From Cytobacillus stercorigallinarum (GTDB lineage: Bacteria; Bacillota; Bacilli; Bacillales; Cytobacillaceae), in contig NZ_JACSQT010000005.1 in NCBI RefSeq assembly GCF_014836495.1, positions 124,001-188,000 on the forward strand: DNA of 64,000 bases. The letters run 5' to 3'. Both the position numbers and the translations under genes were made by a program. Under the pieces are notes generated by a model. The model worked only from the letters and a program-made list of their open reading frames with translations. It was not told where the DNA came from and made no database searches. This document shows positions 36,408 through 44,299 of this stretch, one piece after another. Each line of letters opens with the position of its first letter. Position 1 is the first letter of the stretch.

Positions 36408-37293
36408 CCTTCTCTTCTCCTTCCCATGCTCTAGCTGTTGCTTCTTCTATTGCACGTTTTAATAGCGTACCAATAAGTTCCCTACGATAATCCGCACTTC
36501 CATGCAAATCGCCTTCTGGGTCCACACAATCACTCGTTAATTCAGCGACTTCTTTTAATAAAGCTTCCGATACTTTCTTTCCTATTAATAATTCCTCTGC
36601 TTCTTCTACTACAAGTGGAACAGGATTGACTCCACCAACGGCTAGTTGTGCCTTTTGAATGAGTCCTTGATTATCAAGTCCAATTACTGCTGCAGCGATT
36701 GCTAAGCCAAAATCGCCATGTCTCCTCGCTACTTCTACAAAAGAATGCCCCACTCTCTCTCCTTGAGTCATAATTGGAAAGCGGACTTCTTTCACTAATT
36801 GATTTGTTTGTAATGCGGTCAGGAGATAAGTGAGAAAGAAGTCTTCAGGACCGACAACTTCTTCTTCATCAACTGAGGCAATCACAATCTCTCCTCTTAA
36901 TGTCGTCAATACACACGGTAATTCTGCCGAAGGATCACCATGAGCAATACTACCACCAATTGTCCCACGATTGCGAATTTGTTTATGACCCACCCACTTG
37001 ATTGCGTCAATAAGCAGCGGACATTTTTCTTTAATTAATTGTGAATTTTCCACTTCCACATGCCTTGTCAGTGCACCAATGGCAATATATCCATCTTCTT
37101 CACGAATATAATTTAATTCTTTTATTCCGCTCACATCGATTAAAAACTCAGGGGTGGATAATCTCATATTCAATACAGGTATTAAACTTTGACCGCCAGA
37201 AATGATTTTACAATCATCTCCGTATTCTTCTAGATAAGTTAATGCCTCCTCAACACTTGACGGTTTTAAATATTTAAACTTTGATGGTTTCAT
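36400..37293 (-). CDS. FAD-binding subunit of the molybdenum hydroxylase
   Basis: 297 residues. ISGGQSLIPVLNMR (about 36-49) and IRNRGTIGGSIAHGDPSAELP (about 106-126, split by the flavin loop) are the FAD-binding signatures. A CO-dehydrogenase flavoprotein C-terminal domain follows. It transfers electrons out of the complex. 18 nt after the CoxG-like gene. Confidence 0.93.
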   Translation of the reverse strand: MKPSKFKYLKPSSVEEALTYLEEYGDDCKIISGGQSLIPVLNMRLSTPEFLIDVSGIKELNYIREEDGYIAIGALTRHVEVENSQLIKEKCPLLIDAIKWVGHKQIRNRGTIGGSIAHGDPSAELPCVLTTLRGEIVIASVDEEEVVGPEDFFLTYLLTALQTNQLVKEVRFPIMTQGERVGHSFVEVARRHGDFGLAIAAAVIGLDNQGLIQKAQLAVGGVNPVPLVVEEAEELLIGKKVSEALLKEVAELTSDCVDPEGDLHGSADYRRELIGTLLKRAIEEATARAWEGEEKVG

Positions 37294-37311
37294 TCATCTG
37301 CCACCCTTTCG

Positions 37312-37764
37312 TTACGCTTTTTGTAAATTGATTTGTTTCTCAACATCTTTAAAGAAGTTCCCAGCAATAAATTTCGCAACACCGCTCATTACCCTGCTTC
37401 CTACACCTGCAATCATGCCGCCGACTTCTGCATCACATTCCCATTTCACTTCACACTTTTCTTCGTCAACTGCCGTAATATAGCAATCCATTTTTGCCTT
37501 AACAAATCCTGGCTTTCCACTGCCTTCTGCAATTAATTGATAGTGTATAGGTGCTTCGATGTCTTCAAGTTTTACATTTCCCTTGTAATCTCCTTTAACT
37601 GAAGCAATGCCCAATTTCATCTCAACATCATAGGTTCCATCCTCTTTTAAAATTAGACTTTTGCATCCTGGGATGGCTTTTTCTAATATTTGAGGATTAT
37701 GAAGAGCATCCCAAACATCTTTATTATTTTTTTTCATTTTCGCTTGACCTGATAAGATCATCAT
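37312..37764 (-). CDS. SRPBCC/CoxG-family protein
   Basis: 150 residues with the CoxG layout: DVWDALHNPQILEKAIPGCKS near the N-terminus and GVGSRVMSGVAKFIAGNFF at the end. CoxG-like proteins anchor molybdenum hydroxylases to the membrane or bind quinone-linked lipids. First gene of the structural block, and its own promoter probably lies in the AT-rich 37765-37959. Confidence 0.88.
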   Translation of the reverse strand: MMILSGQAKMKKNNKDVWDALHNPQILEKAIPGCKSLILKEDGTYDVEMKLGIASVKGDYKGNVKLEDIEAPIHYQLIAEGSGKPGFVKAKMDCYITAVDEEKCEVKWECDAEVGGMIAGVGSRVMSGVAKFIAGNFFKDVEKQINLQKA

Positions 37765-37929
37765 TTTCTCCCCTTTACACTTTTAAAATTGTGCTAATAG
37801 TAACAATATTAATTTTTTCAAAAAATTTTGTCAATGGAATACAGACGTTTTTGTTTTATTAATTAAATACAGTTTCTTATATAAAACATAAATGCATATA
37901 AAATCTATATTTATATAAATAATCTCTTT

Positions 37930-37947
37930 TTGGTTTTATTAGTAAAA
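37930..37947 (-). terminator. Weak hairpin after the MocA-like gene
   Basis: GGTTTTA, 4-nt loop, TAAAACC in an AT-rich stretch that also must hold the promoter for the CoxG-like operon. Confidence 0.35.
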
Positions 37948-37959
37948 CCATATTATTAT

Positions 37960-38589
37960 TTAAAAATCAACTAGCTTTTCATATCTTTGCCTTGTATCAA
38001 TATCTAATAAAATACCGCGGTCATTCACTGCTATTTCTTCTTTATATGGGATGGTGCGAATAAAGTTCTTTCCACTTTGTTGTTGAATAGATTGAATCAT
38101 CGTATTACTGATATTTGCAAAATAGACAGGATGGCCAGCCGTTTGATTATATAATGGTCTTATAGTAAATGGATGATTTTTTTCTCTCGCTATGTGTTGA
38201 CCTCTCTCAATAATCATTTCACTTGTTTTCTTTTCTATAAAGGGGGTATCTCCTAAAAAAACGAGTGCATCTTCCTCTGGAAAAACCACTTTGGAAAGTC
38301 CCTTGTACAGTGAAGAGGATTGACCATTGGCATAATCCTCATTTATGAGCCAAGAAAAGGAAGGATCGCTTATCTTGATTTCTTCCATAATGGTAACCGC
38401 ATCATGCCCAATAACTGCAATCACTTCTTTACAATGTAACTTTAATACTTGTTCAATTACATATTGAAGCATTGTTGTCCCTTTAAATGGTAGCAACTGT
38501 TTTGTCCGCCCCATTCGCGTGGATAATCCAGCTGCAAGAATAATGGCTTTAATCGGACGCTTATGGTGATTGGTGGATAAATTCCGCAC
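37960..38589 (-). CDS. MobA-like nucleotidyltransferase (MocA/PucB type)
   Basis: About 209 residues from GTG 38589, which has AAAGGGGG 11 nt upstream. The frame reaches 38628, inside the XdhC gene. LAAGLSTRMGRTKQLLPF near the N-terminus is the NTP-binding loop and FLGDTPF the metal site. Such enzymes add CMP to the molybdenum cofactor for hydroxylase maturation. B. subtilis PucB is the closest named relative. Confidence 0.85.
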   Translation of the reverse strand: MRNLSTNHHKRPIKAIILAAGLSTRMGRTKQLLPFKGTTMLQYVIEQVLKLHCKEVIAVIGHDAVTIMEEIKISDPSFSWLINEDYANGQSSSLYKGLSKVVFPEEDALVFLGDTPFIEKKTSEMIIERGQHIAREKNHPFTIRPLYNQTAGHPVYFANISNTMIQSIQQQSGKNFIRTIPYKEEIAVNDRGILLDIDTRQRYEKLVDF

Positions 38590-39376
38590 CTTGTAGAAAA
38601 CCCCCTTTATGTCTTGTTCTAACGGCAATTACTTCAGCAACAATACTAATGGCAATCTCCTCAGAGGATACGGCTCCAATATCAAGACCAATTGGACTAT
38701 GTATTCTTTGTAAGTCTTGATTCGTGAAATGACATCCTTCCAAATATAGCTGATCGAGGATTTTGATACGTCGTGATTTCGGTCCTAAGACGCCAATATA
38801 AGGAGCCTGTGAAGATAGGGCAAATTTTAATGTCTGCTTATCTTTTTCAATATGATGATTCATAACGACAATATATGTACGATTTGTGAGACGAATACAT
38901 TCTGTGAAATTCTCTGGTCTAGCTATTATTCTCTCGGCATGAGGAAACCTTTCTTCATTGTTATATAGACTTCTTTGATCAACGACAATCGTCTTCATCC
39001 CGCATTCTGCTGCATATTTAACAACAGGTATCGCATCATGTCCTGCACCAAACACCATCAAAGTAGGCGATGGAACAAACACATCAAAAAATACGCCTAC
39101 ATCTAATTTATTCTCATCTTGTAACAACAAACTTTCTGGTTTCGGGTTGGATTGTCCTAACTTTTCTTGAGCAATGGATTTCGCCGCCGCTTCCAACACT
39201 TGGTCATGAAATGATCCAATAGAGGGTTGATTTTCTAGATAGCAAACCCGTTTATTTTTTTGTGACGAACTAGCTTCTGTAATTGTCATTAATACAGCAG
39301 GCTGTTGTTGATCAATAGCTTCTAGCCAAGCATCAAAAGGCAGCAATTGCTTTTGCACATTCATCCACCTCTTCAA
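38561..39376 (-). CDS. XdhC family, C-terminal Rossmann part
   Basis: 271 codons, or 267 from ATG 39364. The XdhC C-terminal domain is visible: LMVFGAGHDAIPVVKYAAEC (about 125-144), VVDQRSLY, YIVVMNHHIEKD, YIGVLGPKSRR and GLDIGAVSSEEIA. XdhC proteins insert sulfurated molybdenum cofactor into hydroxylases. The gene overlaps the N-terminal XdhC gene by 44 bp in another frame. In B. subtilis PucA both halves are one protein. The start here is TTG or ATG with poor spacing, so either translational coupling or a frameshift joins the halves. Confidence 0.8.
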   Translation of the reverse strand: MKRWMNVQKQLLPFDAWLEAIDQQQPAVLMTITEASSSQKNKRVCYLENQPSIGSFHDQVLEAAAKSIAQEKLGQSNPKPESLLLQDENKLDVGVFFDVFVPSPTLMVFGAGHDAIPVVKYAAECGMKTIVVDQRSLYNNEERFPHAERIIARPENFTECIRLTNRTYIVVMNHHIEKDKQTLKFALSSQAPYIGVLGPKSRRIKILDQLYLEGCHFTNQDLQRIHSPIGLDIGAVSSEEIAISIVAEVIAVRTRHKGGFLQGAEFIHQSP

Positions 39377-39722
39377 TATTTTGTGGTGTATACATTAATG
39401 GTTCAATATAGATAAAAACCGTTCCTGGACAGCCAAGACCTAAACCCCATACTTCTTCTTCATCTAAATGATACGTTTTAATAATTGGAGTTTTTGTTTT
39501 TATTACTTCCTTTGCTACTTCCGCTACATCTGCCTCTAAACAACCTCCCGATATTAATCCGACAGTACCTCCATCCGCATCGATCAGCATTTTTGCGCCT
39601 TCTTTTCGATAAGCCGATCCTTTTACTTTAATCACCGTTGCCAGAGCACAAGGAAGCTTCTCAGCTTTGCATTCTTGTATTGCGCTAATTACTTGTAGCT
39701 GTTCATTCATCATCGACATCAC
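39333..39722 (-). CDS. XdhC family, N-terminal CoxI-like part
   Basis: 129 residues comprising the XdhC/CoxI domain: LATVIKVKGSAYRKEGAKML and GLISGGCLEADVA with the conserved cysteine, then GLGLGCPGTVFIYIEPL. It stops shortly after this domain, exactly where a full-length XdhC would continue into the Rossmann half, and that half follows in a shifted frame. First gene of the maturation block; promoter expected in 39723-39850. Confidence 0.8.
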   Translation of the reverse strand: MMSMMNEQLQVISAIQECKAEKLPCALATVIKVKGSAYRKEGAKMLIDADGGTVGLISGGCLEADVAEVAKEVIKTKTPIIKTYHLDEEEVWGLGLGCPGTVFIYIEPLMYTPQNIEEVDECAKAIAAF

Positions 39723-39915
39723 TCTCCAATGGGTATATATTTAATAGTATAAGTAGGAAATGGAATGTTTTACCTATAAAACGAAGTTTCCGATATAGAA
39801 TAATATAAGCGTTCCTTCTTGACAATGTCAATTAAATTTTTAGAAAATTTACAATAGATTACTTTTTGTGATTTTTGACTTTTTATTATCCAAAATACAC
39901 ATAGGAGGTATTCAT

Positions 39916-40688
39916 TTGAAGAACCCTACGTTATCTACTTATTGGCTTTTTCCTCACTCTCCCGAATGGTATAGGCAAATAAGCAAGAACGGAGAAGCAT
40001 ACAAATATCCTTGGCAATCTACTATTGATTCACCTATAGCAGAAAATATATTTGATCAACTCGTCTGTCTACACACAAAAGATAAAGTTACCCTTGATTT
40101 TGGCTGCGGGGATGGGCGATTCACAAAAAAATATGCTTTATATGCCAAGCAAATGATTGGGGCGGATTCTTCTATCCAATTTATTCATACAGCAACGAAA
40201 ACAAAGCCTGATAACACTACATTTATTGTTGCTCATTCAAAAAATGAACTTCCTTTTAAACCAGCATTCTTTGATCTCGCAATTACGCGTAAAGGACCCA
40301 CATCCATCTATCAACAATTACCTCATTATGTAAAAGAAGGAGGGCTCATTTTAGTTTTGCACCCTGGTGAAAATGAAGGAAAAGAGCTATCAACCTGGTT
40401 TCCTCTCTTTTTCCAGGCAACCAACATACCATACCAATTGAACAACATCTCACAGAAATCTTCACAAAGACTAATTTCAAGAAGTTTAAAATTCACCCGT
40501 TTCATACGATTGAATATTTACATACCCCCCTTGATCTCATCCACTATCGTTGCTTTGGACAAAAAGAAGAAATCTATCAAATAGTTAACTCCGATTTACG
40601 AGAAATCACTAACATTTTCAAGAAACACCAAACAACAAAAGGCTTACCTCTCACCTATGAACGATATATAACAATAGTACATGTGTAA
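39916..40688 (+). pseudogene. SAM-dependent methyltransferase with a C-terminal frameshift
   Basis: TTG 39916 after ATAGGAGGTATTCAT. The SAM-binding motif LDFGCGDGRFTKKY (about 57-70) and the DLAITRKGPTS stretch are intact. In this frame the protein drifts off after about residue 155 and ends at 40584. In the next frame, from about 40400 on, the expected C-terminus appears (PIEQHLTEIF, LDLIHYRCFG, GLPLTYERYI) with a stop at 40686-40688. One indel near 40380-40440 explains it. The substrate is unknown. Confidence 0.8.
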
Positions 40689-40779
40689 ATCCCTTACAAT
40701 TCTAGGTTCTTTGAAGACATTATGTAGAGTAAATATTGGTACATTTGAAAAAAATATTGCAGGTATATAGATTTTGTTC

Positions 40780-42030
40780 TCACAGGGGTAAGTAGGATTC
40801 TTCGTTTTGCGTTTGGATGCTTTTATTTATCATGATTATTTCGTTTGCGGTGCTCATCACTGCTGGATTCCTTCTATTTGCTTCGCTTTCATTATTTGCG
40901 GTGCTCATAACTGCTAGACTCCTCCTATTTGTCTCGTTTTCATTGTTTGCGGTGCTCATAACTGCTAGACTCCTTCTATTTGCTTCGCTTTCATTGTTTG
41001 CATTGCTCATCACTGCTAGATTCCTCCTATTTGCCGCGTTTCCATTGTTTGCGGTGCTCATCACTGCTGGATTCCTTCGATTTGCCTCGCTTTCATTGTT
41101 TCCATTGCTCATAACTGTTGGATTCCTTCTATTTGCTTCGTTTTCTTTATTTGCATTGCTCATCACTGCTGGATTCCTTCTATTTGCTTCGCTTTCATTA
41201 TTTGCATTGCTCATCACTGCTAAGCTTCTCCTATTTGCCTCGTTTTCATTGTTTGCGGTGCTCATTACTGCTGGATTCCTTCTATTTGCCGCGTTTTCTT
41301 TGTTTGCATTGCTCATCACTGCTGGATTCCTTCTATTTGCTTCGCTTTCATTGTTTGCGGTGCTCATCACTGCTGGATTCCTTCTATTTGCTTCGCTTTC
41401 ATTGTTTGCGGTGCTCATCACTGCTGGACTCCTTCTATTTGCTTCGCTTTCATTGTTTGCATTGCTCATAACTGTTGGATTTCTTCTATTTGCATCGCTT
41501 TCATTATTTGCATTGCTCATAACCACTAGGCTTCTCCTATTTGCCTCGTTTTCTTTGTTTGCGTTGCTCATAACTGTTGAATTCCTTCTATTTGCTTCGC
41601 TTTCATTGTTTCCATTGCTCATAACTGTTGGATTTTTTCTATTTGCCTCCTTTTCATTGTTTGCACTGCCCATCACTGCTGGATTCCTTCTATTTGCTTC
41701 GCTTTCATTATTTGCGGTGCTCATAACTGCTAGATTCCTCCTATTTGTCTCGTTTTCATTGTTTGCGGTGCTCATAACTGCTAGATTCCTCCTATTTGCC
41801 GCGTTTTCATTGTTTGCGGTGCTCATCACTGCTTGATTCCTTCTATTTGCTTCGCTTTCATTGTTTCCATTGCTCATAACTGCTAGATTTTTTCTATTTG
41901 CATCGCTTTCATTGTTTGCACTGCTCATAACTACTAAATTTCTTCTATCAGCCTCGTTTCCATTGCTCATAACATCTACTTTCCTTCTATCTGCCTCAAT
42001 CAACCATTTTCCATAAACACACAACGCCAA
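40780..42030 (-). CDS. Repetitive Asn/Arg-rich protein made of 17-residue repeats
   Basis: 416 codons. About 23 tandem copies of a 17-residue unit (consensus EANRRNPAVMSTANNES); the first and last copies are 14 residues. Short unique ends (about 11 residues before, 20 after). No signal peptide, membrane segment or known domain. The only start candidates near the unique end are TTG 42030 and internal ATGs, and no clear ribosome site is seen before TTG. Each repeat carries AGAAGG some 10 nt before GTGATG, a possible internal start. The frame spans the whole array, unlike the opposite-strand frame. Whether it is translated is open. Confidence 0.5.
   Translation of the reverse strand: MALCVYGKWLIEADRRKVDVMSNGNEADRRNLVVMSSANNESDANRKNLAVMSNGNNESEANRRNQAVMSTANNENAANRRNLAVMSTANNENETNRRNLAVMSTANNESEANRRNPAVMGSANNEKEANRKNPTVMSNGNNESEANRRNSTVMSNANKENEANRRSLVVMSNANNESDANRRNPTVMSNANNESEANRRSPAVMSTANNESEANRRNPAVMSTANNESEANRRNPAVMSNANKENAANRRNPAVMSTANNENEANRRSLAVMSNANNESEANRRNPAVMSNANKENEANRRNPTVMSNGNNESEANRRNPAVMSTANNGNAANRRNLAVMSNANNESEANRRSLAVMSTANNENETNRRSLAVMSTANNESEANRRNPAVMSTANEIIMINKSIQTQNEESYLPL
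40838..41990. repeat. 51-bp tandem repeat array
   Basis: About 22 to 23 direct copies of a 51-bp unit with no spacers. Two neighbouring units near 41323-41424 are identical, while others differ at 2 to 8 positions. All length changes are multiples of 3: the last copy on the plus strand is 42 bp. The unit keeps frames open on both strands. Confidence 0.95.
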
Positions 42031-42064
42031 ATCTTTGATGAATTCTTATTAGAAAGCACTAAAA

Positions 42065-42105
42065 AAGACTAATCCGTGCCTTTACAGCAAGGCTAGATTA
42101 GTCTT
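42065..42105 (-). terminator. Terminator of the AAA ATPase gene
   Basis: AAGACTAATC (42065-42074) pairs with GATTAGTCTT (42096-42105), with an inner GCCTT/AAGGC stem and TTTTTT on the minus-strand exit. It overlaps the last codons of the ATPase gene. Confidence 0.85.
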
Positions 42106-42823
42106 CTTCTTTAAATATTTCATGTAAATATCGCTCTCTATTTTCCAAGAAGTATCTCGTTATTTGGTAATGATCTGTTTCTTCGTAGGTTGTTTCAGCA
42201 ATTCTACCTTTATCGAAATTTAGGATTGTTGCGCCAGGAAAGCCTAGTAGTATCGGGGAATGAGTGGCAATGATTAATTGGCTCTCCTCCGTCGAGACGA
42301 TGTCATGCATGATTCTTAGGAAAGCTAGCTGCCTTGCAGGCGATAGTGCCGCTTCCGGCTCATCTAACAAATAAATACCCTCTCCATCAAACCGATTGAG
42401 AAAGAGTGATAGAAACGATTCGCCATGCGATTGTTCATGTAATGACTTTCCTCCGTATCCACTATAACCTGTTGGGCATTCCCGTTCTAATTCATCAATA
42501 TGTGTAGAAAACTGATAAAAAGATTCGGCTCTTAAGAAAAAGCCATTTGTTAACTTCGGCATCCAAGAAAGCCTAATATGGGGAGCTAAAGAAGATTCGG
42601 ATGCATGTAAATCATAACGATTACTTCTATTCCCTCCAGCCACATTAAAACCACAGTGGTGGGCAACGGCTTCTAGTAAGGTTGACTTGCCAGAACCATT
42701 ATCACCTACAAAGAATGTTACAGGTGACTTAAATTGAATTTCATCCATTGATGCAATCGTAGGAATGGATAAAGGATAGGTATTTTCATGACTATTACTC
42801 ATTTTCTTTATTTTTTTTAGCAA
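42098..42823 (-). CDS. Stand-alone AAA/ABC-type ATPase (AAA_21 family)
   Basis: 241 residues. Walker A GDNGSGKSTLLEA (about 38-50), an SHGESF signature-like motif (about 130) and Walker B GIYLLDEPEAALSP (about 145-158), then IIATHSPILL. These SMC/Rad50-like small ATPases occur alone or with nuclease partners in defence modules. No partner gene is seen here: the neighbours are the repeat locus and an AbrB-type membrane protein. Confidence 0.85.
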   Translation of the reverse strand: MLKKIKKMSNSHENTYPLSIPTIASMDEIQFKSPVTFFVGDNGSGKSTLLEAVAHHCGFNVAGGNRSNRYDLHASESSLAPHIRLSWMPKLTNGFFLRAESFYQFSTHIDELERECPTGYSGYGGKSLHEQSHGESFLSLFLNRFDGEGIYLLDEPEAALSPARQLAFLRIMHDIVSTEESQLIIATHSPILLGFPGATILNFDKGRIAETTYEETDHYQITRYFLENRERYLHEIFKEED

Positions 42824-42945
42824 TGTCTCTCCTCCTGTTTCCTAATGTCCCATTGATCATTTACTGAAAATATGCCATTGTCTATGGTATGATAAACATA
42901 TCTTTCCAGAATCGAACTTTCTCATAAGAAAAAGAAGGTCTGCAT

Positions 42946-44010
42946 ATGAACAAAAGCTATTCATTATTGCTAGCAGTTATTATCGCTTTAGCAGGAGGGG
43001 GCGTCTTCACCCTACTTCATATACCAGTAAGTTGGCTATTAGGATCCATAACAAGTATTATGCTATATTCTATCATATCAAAGAAGACGTTGTACTGGCC
43101 AAAATCGTTTAGAAACATCGGGATTTTTATTATTGGCTACAGTATGGGTCTTTCATTAACAAAAGAGGCGATGGTGTTCATCTTGCACCAACTACCCTCC
43201 ATGCTATTTTTAACAGTACTTATTATTGGGTTTAGTTTAATCACTTCATTATTAATAGCAAAATTGACTGGTATCCATTATCCATCGATATTGCTTGGTA
43301 GTATTCCTGGTGGTTTGTCACAAATGCTCGTATTAGCTGAAGAAACAAAAGATATTAATGTGACTGTTGTTACTTTCTTACAAGTCGTGCGATTAATACT
43401 TATTATCTTTTTTGTCCCTTTTCTCATTTTTGGTCCGTTCTTTCATAATGGTGAGAACATCTTGCCAACTATTGAAAAGCCGGCTAGTTGGCAGCAATTA
43501 TTTCCTGACATAATTCCATTTATTATTCTATCACTTATCTTAGTTATTATATTTAAAAAATGGAAAGCTCCCACCCCGTTTCTACTCGGTCCTATTATTG
43601 CGACAAGTCTCATGACATTGCTCCATATTAATGGTCCAGAATTACCTAACAGCTTACTAGAGATTGCACAAGTTTTTATTGGCATTAACATTGGACTCAT
43701 GATGCATCCAGAAAAGCTTGAAAACAAATGGAAATTATTAAGCTTAGGAGTATTTAGCAGCGCTTTATTAATCGTCATCTCCATGATGCTCAGCTTTCTT
43801 CTTAGTCAATTTTATGGGTTTTCTCTCGCAACAAGCTTCTTAAGTTTATCACCTGGCGGAATGGATCAAATGGCTATTATTGCCCATGAAGTCGATGCAC
43901 AATTAGCTGTTGTAACCGGCTATCAACTATTTCGGGTATTTTTTATCTTCTTTATTGTACCACCTTGTTTAAAACTTCTATTTTCGCGATATAGAAAAGA
44001 AAAAGGGTGA
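42946..44010 (+). CDS. AbrB-duplication family membrane protein
   Basis: 354 residues with about ten helices in two repeats, each holding a similar motif: GSIPGGLSQMLVLAEE (about 118-133) and SLSPGGMDQMAIIAHE (about 300-315). Databases call this family AbrB or ammonia monooxygenase, but it is a membrane transporter-like protein and not the DNA-binding AbrB. Start after AAGAAGGTC. Substrate unknown. Confidence 0.8.
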   Translation: MNKSYSLLLAVIIALAGGGVFTLLHIPVSWLLGSITSIMLYSIISKKTLYWPKSFRNIGIFIIGYSMGLSLTKEAMVFILHQLPSMLFLTVLIIGFSLITSLLIAKLTGIHYPSILLGSIPGGLSQMLVLAEETKDINVTVVTFLQVVRLILIIFFVPFLIFGPFFHNGENILPTIEKPASWQQLFPDIIPFIILSLILVIIFKKWKAPTPFLLGPIIATSLMTLLHINGPELPNSLLEIAQVFIGINIGLMMHPEKLENKWKLLSLGVFSSALLIVISMMLSFLLSQFYGFSLATSFLSLSPGGMDQMAIIAHEVDAQLAVVTGYQLFRVFFIFFIVPPCLKLLFSRYRKEKG

Positions 44011-44032
44011 CCAGTTGGTAACCCTTTTTACC
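44002..44032 (+). terminator. Terminator of the AbrB-type membrane protein gene
   Basis: AAAGGGT and ACCCTTT around the loop GACCAGTTGGTA, followed by TTTACC. Confidence 0.7.
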
Positions 44033-44243
44033 TATACTAAATGATCTATTCTCTTTATCGTTCATTTTACCTATTCCTTACTCATCTCATTTTTATCTAC
44101 AAAATTTATTGTCGAAATAGTCAATTTCGTTATAAAGTGACTACATTTGTGGAATAACGTCTTGTTTTGATATCTTTTGTCAGCCGGCAGGAAAAGACGG
44201 GTTATGATGCGGAATAGCTAATTATACGGAATTTATTATGTAG

Positions 44244-44262
44244 TTCGGAATCCCCTTCCGAA
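44244..44262. promoter_or_regulatory. Palindrome upstream of the MerR-type gene
   Basis: TTCGGAA-TCCCC-TTCCGAA, a perfect 7-bp dyad 38 nt before the start codon, preceded by two related GGAAT elements (near 44210 and 44228). A likely operator for the regulator's own gene. Confidence 0.5.
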
Positions 44263-44299
44263 ACATGAAAAATTACACTATGATGAAAGGGAGTTATTC

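Noticed and set aside
33545-37764. True aerobic CO dehydrogenase (coxMSL)
   Set aside because: The active-site loop is FRGAGR. The Cys-containing CSFR loop needed for the Cu-Mo centre is not present.
40817-41836. Plus-strand 339-codon hydrophobic repeat frame as a real membrane protein
   Set aside because: No ribosome site at a proper distance, it stops before the array ends, and the shared third positions explain its openness. The minus frame covers the whole array and has unique ends, so it is the better candidate.
40838-41990. CRISPR array
   Set aside because: The 51-bp units are directly joined with no unique spacers, and no cas genes are in the window.
42098-42823. Lone AAA ATPase as part of a defence system with the repeat gene
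   Set aside because: The ATPase has its own terminator and no nuclease or reverse transcriptase partner. The repeat gene has no recognised domain, so adjacency alone is not enough.
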